NCBI GenBank assembly: GCA_938033975.1
Contig: CALHKJ010000004.1
Location: 1 to 8,407, forward strand
Length of the DNA stretch: 8,407 nucleotides
Source: an uncultured Saprospiraceae bacterium
Lineage (GTDB): Bacteria > Bacteroidota > Bacteroidia > Chitinophagales > Saprospiraceae
Direction of reading: 5' to 3'
Shown: piece after piece, positions 6,502 to 8,407 of the stretch
Layout: the number at the start of each line of letters is the position of its first letter
How positions within the stretch are numbered: the first letter of the stretch is position 1
Notes under the pieces: generated by a model
Database searches by the model: none
Told to the model about the DNA's origin: nothing
Seen by the model: only the letters and a program-made list of their open reading frames with translations
Translations under genes and position numbers: made by a program

Positions 6502-7101
6502 ATGAAACAAATAACAATTCTATTCTTCGGCTTAATCTTTAATAGCCTTCTTTTTGGACAAACGGAAGAGAAAGCCTTAAAGATATCATTACAGACCGAT
6601 CTAATCGCTTATACTACTCCAGGTGGTTGGAGTGCATGGCTTGCGATTCAGCATCATCAAAATAAACTATCTTTGGCTTATGTAAACTTTCCAAATAGAT
6701 ATGCAGAAAATTATGAGGAAACTGGTTTAAAAGAAACAGACCGATTTTTTCGAGTACAATATGCACGTTATTTAAATCCCGAAAATGTATTAAGAAATCT
6801 ATATGTTGGTCTTAATTTGGAATATCATTTACGCAAGTTAGAAGAAGATAACAATCCTGCATTTTTAGAAGACACAGGATTTAAAGTTGCACCAATCGTA
6901 GGCTATGAATGGCACCCCTGGATCAAAAAAGAAAATGCTTTAGGAAATTTGTCTTTAGCATTATGGATTGGACCTACTTTTCTATTTAGTTATGATGATG
7001 ACTTGATTTTTGAAGGAACAGGCAGTATCTATGAAGCTAGAGAATCTCCAGAGGTGTCTGTTGGGCTGCTTGTTAGTTATACACTATTTAAGAATTATTA
7101 A
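6502..7101 (+). CDS. Small exported protein, probable outer-membrane beta-barrel
   Basis: A 199-residue protein. Residues 1-19 are a signal peptide (charged start M-K-Q, hydrophobic core, cleavage likely after Phe-Gly, before Gln20). The mature part of about 180 residues alternates polar and hydrophobic or aromatic residues in short strand-like stretches (for example L-Y-V-G-L-N-L-E-Y at about 99-107, L-S-L-A-L-W-I-G-P around 149-157) separated by acidic turns such as S-Y-D-D-D. It ends S-V-G-L-L-V-S-Y-T-L-F-K-N-Y, a terminal amphipathic strand rich in aromatics like the BAM-recognised beta-signal of outer-membrane proteins. This size suits an eight-stranded barrel. No enzymatic motif is visible and I do not recognise the family. 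Its stop is two bases before the next ATG, so it is cotranscribed with the second lipoprotein; the 78-bp gap upstream leaves open an internal promoter. Confidence 0.87.
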   Translation: MKQITILFFGLIFNSLLFGQTEEKALKISLQTDLIAYTTPGGWSAWLAIQHHQNKLSLAYVNFPNRYAENYEETGLKETDRFFRVQYARYLNPENVLRNLYVGLNLEYHLRKLEEDNNPAFLEDTGFKVAPIVGYEWHPWIKKENALGNLSLALWIGPTFLFSYDDDLIFEGTGSIYEARESPEVSVGLLVSYTLFKNY

Positions 7102-7103
7102 AA

Positions 7104-7862
7104 ATGAAAAACGCAATAACTACTTTTAAATTTGGAATTTTTATTCTAGGGACAATTCTATTCTACTCGTGTGGCTTTGATTCGGTAAAAGAAGCAGGAA
7201 TCAAATACGCAACCAAACCTGCTTTTGAATTGCCCACTAATATACAATGGAAACAAATAGGAGCAGCAAAAGAATTAGTCAATGTAAAGGAAAAATTAGT
7301 TGTCATCAGCGCTGGTAAAAATGCAATTCCAAATGATGTGTGGGATGATTTAAAAGTAAGATTGCCTTGGCAAAAAAATATTGATCGAAATCTTATGTTT
7401 GATAAGACGTATTTTTTACGTTCTCCTGAAGCCCCATCTGACTGTCAAGGTGCTGACTGCAAAACGAACATTGACTATAAAGGCTATACTTGGACAGCAC
7501 TTGCCAGTCCATTGGCTGTTGACTACATTCCTTCAAAAACGGATATGCTCAAACCTAATGAGGGCCACTTGGTTGTAAAAGTCATCAAGAAATGCCAAGC
7601 CATTGTTTTTGAAAATGAAATTTATCAAATGTCAGACAACAAAGGCAATCTATATGCGATGCACGCAACCGAGACAGGCACGCCCAATCTAAATGTTGTT
7701 TTACCTGAAGGGTTTACCATTCAAAAAGTCGTTTTGGAAGAGCCATTGGTCATCATCCCTTTTGGCGGAAAAGAAGATTGCTATCTTAATATCGTTGGGG
7801 ACCACTTGGGCCAGGGCTATCATCAGTATCACTATGCAAGTGATTTTTATCCTAGTAAATGA
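7104..7862 (+). CDS. Lipoprotein of unknown function, distant homologue of the lipoprotein at 5680
   Basis: The product has 252 residues. A hydrophobic signal at 8-22 ends F-Y-S-C-G; the lipobox is slightly unusual (Phe at -3) but Cys23 is the likely lipidation site. The body shares spaced motifs with the earlier lipoprotein: N-x-I-P-x-x-x-W-x-x-L (73-83), T-Y-F-L (102-105), I-Y-Q-M then K-G-N-L-Y-A-M (173-186), V-L-P-E-G-F (199-204) and D-H-L-G-Q-G-Y (233-239). Order and spacing agree, so the two probably arose by an old duplication. Unlike its relative, it has a Cys114/Cys119 pair in D-C-Q-G-A-D-C and two further cysteines (164 and 226), which could form disulfides in the periplasm or at the surface. 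No catalytic motif is recognised. It is the last gene of the cluster, followed at 74 bp by a convergent gene; no strong terminator was found in the gap. Confidence 0.87.
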   Translation: MKNAITTFKFGIFILGTILFYSCGFDSVKEAGIKYATKPAFELPTNIQWKQIGAAKELVNVKEKLVVISAGKNAIPNDVWDDLKVRLPWQKNIDRNLMFDKTYFLRSPEAPSDCQGADCKTNIDYKGYTWTALASPLAVDYIPSKTDMLKPNEGHLVVKVIKKCQAIVFENEIYQMSDNKGNLYAMHATETGTPNLNVVLPEGFTIQKVVLEEPLVIIPFGGKEDCYLNIVGDHLGQGYHQYHYASDFYPSK

Positions 7863-7936
7863 ACTGAATTTTAAGCGACGAATTTCACAAAGCAGATTTA
7901 AGGATGTAAAGTTTGTTTTCCAATTTGAAGCAAACC

Positions 7937-8407
7937 TTACTCTTCCAATAGTTCTTCAATCTCAGATTGCAAATATCTACCCGAATTAACCATTTCTGAA
8001 ACCATCATCATTAGGATTTCTTTTTTTTCGCTTTCAGTACTTTTCATATTGTCAAGAATGAAGTCCATAATTTTCTGTTGCTTGTAATCTTGATTTTTCT
8101 TTGATTCATCTAATTCGGTTAATTCAGATAATTTTTCAAATTCAACCAATTCTATTCTGGAATTGGCAACAGCTCTCCATGAGTTGTTTTTAATCCTGGG
8201 TGTCCAAACTCCTCCAGCTGATTTTATTACTTCAAATAATGCAATTTTATCATTATTTAGATTTGTTCTTAAACTATCTACAAGTCTTTCTTGTTTTGGA
8301 ATATTATCTTCTAAGCTTTGAACAGTTTCCTTTAATTCCTTGTTGATCGAATTAAATATTTGATCGAGATACTTTTTTTCCTTACGTGTTTCATTCCAAT
8401 TATTAAT
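7937..8407 (-). CDS. DUF6090-like membrane protein; N-terminus cut by right window edge
   Basis: The minus-strand frame is open from the right edge to the TAA at 7939-7937, giving 156 visible residues. Calling only a 70-residue gene from the TTG at 8149 would be wrong, because the frame runs on uninterrupted upstream. The first visible residues, I-N-N-W-N-E-T-R-K-E-K-K, are the hallmark that follows the single transmembrane helix in Bacteroidota DUF6090-type proteins (typically L-Q-I-N-N-W-N-E). The missing part should therefore be a short N-terminus plus that helix, roughly 40-50 residues (estimate). Residues 7-50 are charged and helical, coiled-coil like; a conserved-looking S-A-G-G-V-W-T-P segment lies at about 67-74, and the acidic C-terminus ends E-E-L-L-E-E. 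Function is unknown. It converges on the lipoprotein operon and is probably unrelated to it; such genes often occur as scattered copies in these genomes. Confidence 0.8.
   Translation of the reverse strand: MNNWNETRKEKKYLDQIFNSINKELKETVQSLEDNIPKQERLVDSLRTNLNNDKIALFEVIKSAGGVWTPRIKNNSWRAVANSRIELVEFEKLSELTELDESKKNQDYKQQKIMDFILDNMKSTESEKKEILMMMVSEMVNSGRYLQSEIEELLEE

Noticed and set aside
7911..7935. Possible terminator hairpin between the converging genes (GTTTGTTTT paired with GAAGCAAAC)
   Set aside because: The 9-bp stem needs two G-U pairs and is followed by CTTACTC rather than a T-tract, so it is too weak to call.
7693..7989. Plus-strand 98-residue open frame overlapping the end of the second lipoprotein
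   Set aside because: It overlaps the lipoprotein gene in another frame and runs into the convergent DUF6090-like gene, with no recognisable domain.
7937..8149. Stand-alone 70-residue minus-strand gene starting at a TTG
   Set aside because: The reading frame continues without a stop to the right edge and carries the DUF6090-like I-N-N-W-N-E motif, so this is only the 3' end of a larger gene.

Overview
The window is about one-third G+C and looks like Bacteroidota chromosome (Flavobacteriia or Cytophagia). Supporting signs are a TAnnTTTG-type promoter, AT-rich start regions with little Shine-Dalgarno signal, a LytS/LytTR two-component pair, SPII lipoproteins, a small outer-membrane barrel protein and the tail of a DUF6090-like protein. 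No tRNA, rRNA, CRISPR array or insertion sequence was seen.

Layout. A minus-strand lipoprotein gene, open at the left edge, starts at 683. It is followed by a 327-bp divergent intergenic region that holds a strong minus-strand intrinsic terminator only 23 bases before that gene's ATG. A plus-strand two-component system follows: a membrane histidine kinase (1011-2006) overlapping a LytTR response regulator (2003-2755) by four bases. Just after the regulator lie two identical 10-bp direct repeats exactly 21 bp apart (2776-2785 and 2797-2806), which is the geometry of a LytTR-family operator. Downstream are five same-strand genes for exported or membrane proteins: a membrane-anchored DJ-1/PfpI protein (3017), a formylglycine-type sulfatase with a C-terminal membrane anchor (3876), a lipoprotein (5680), a small barrel-like protein (6502) and a second lipoprotein (7104) that looks like a distant homologue of the first. 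A convergent DUF6090-like gene runs off the right edge.

Working model (inference). The kinase senses an envelope cue, and its regulator binds the 21-bp-phased repeats to switch on the DJ-1/PfpI-sulfatase-lipoprotein-barrel module. The whole module appears to act outside the cytoplasm: a periplasmic sulfate-ester hydrolase and an anchored DJ-1/PfpI enzyme on the inner membrane, with lipoproteins and a barrel at the outer membrane. I do not recognise this combination as a named system. The substrate cannot be read from the sequence, and no sulfatase-maturation enzyme or SusC/SusD pair is present in the window.
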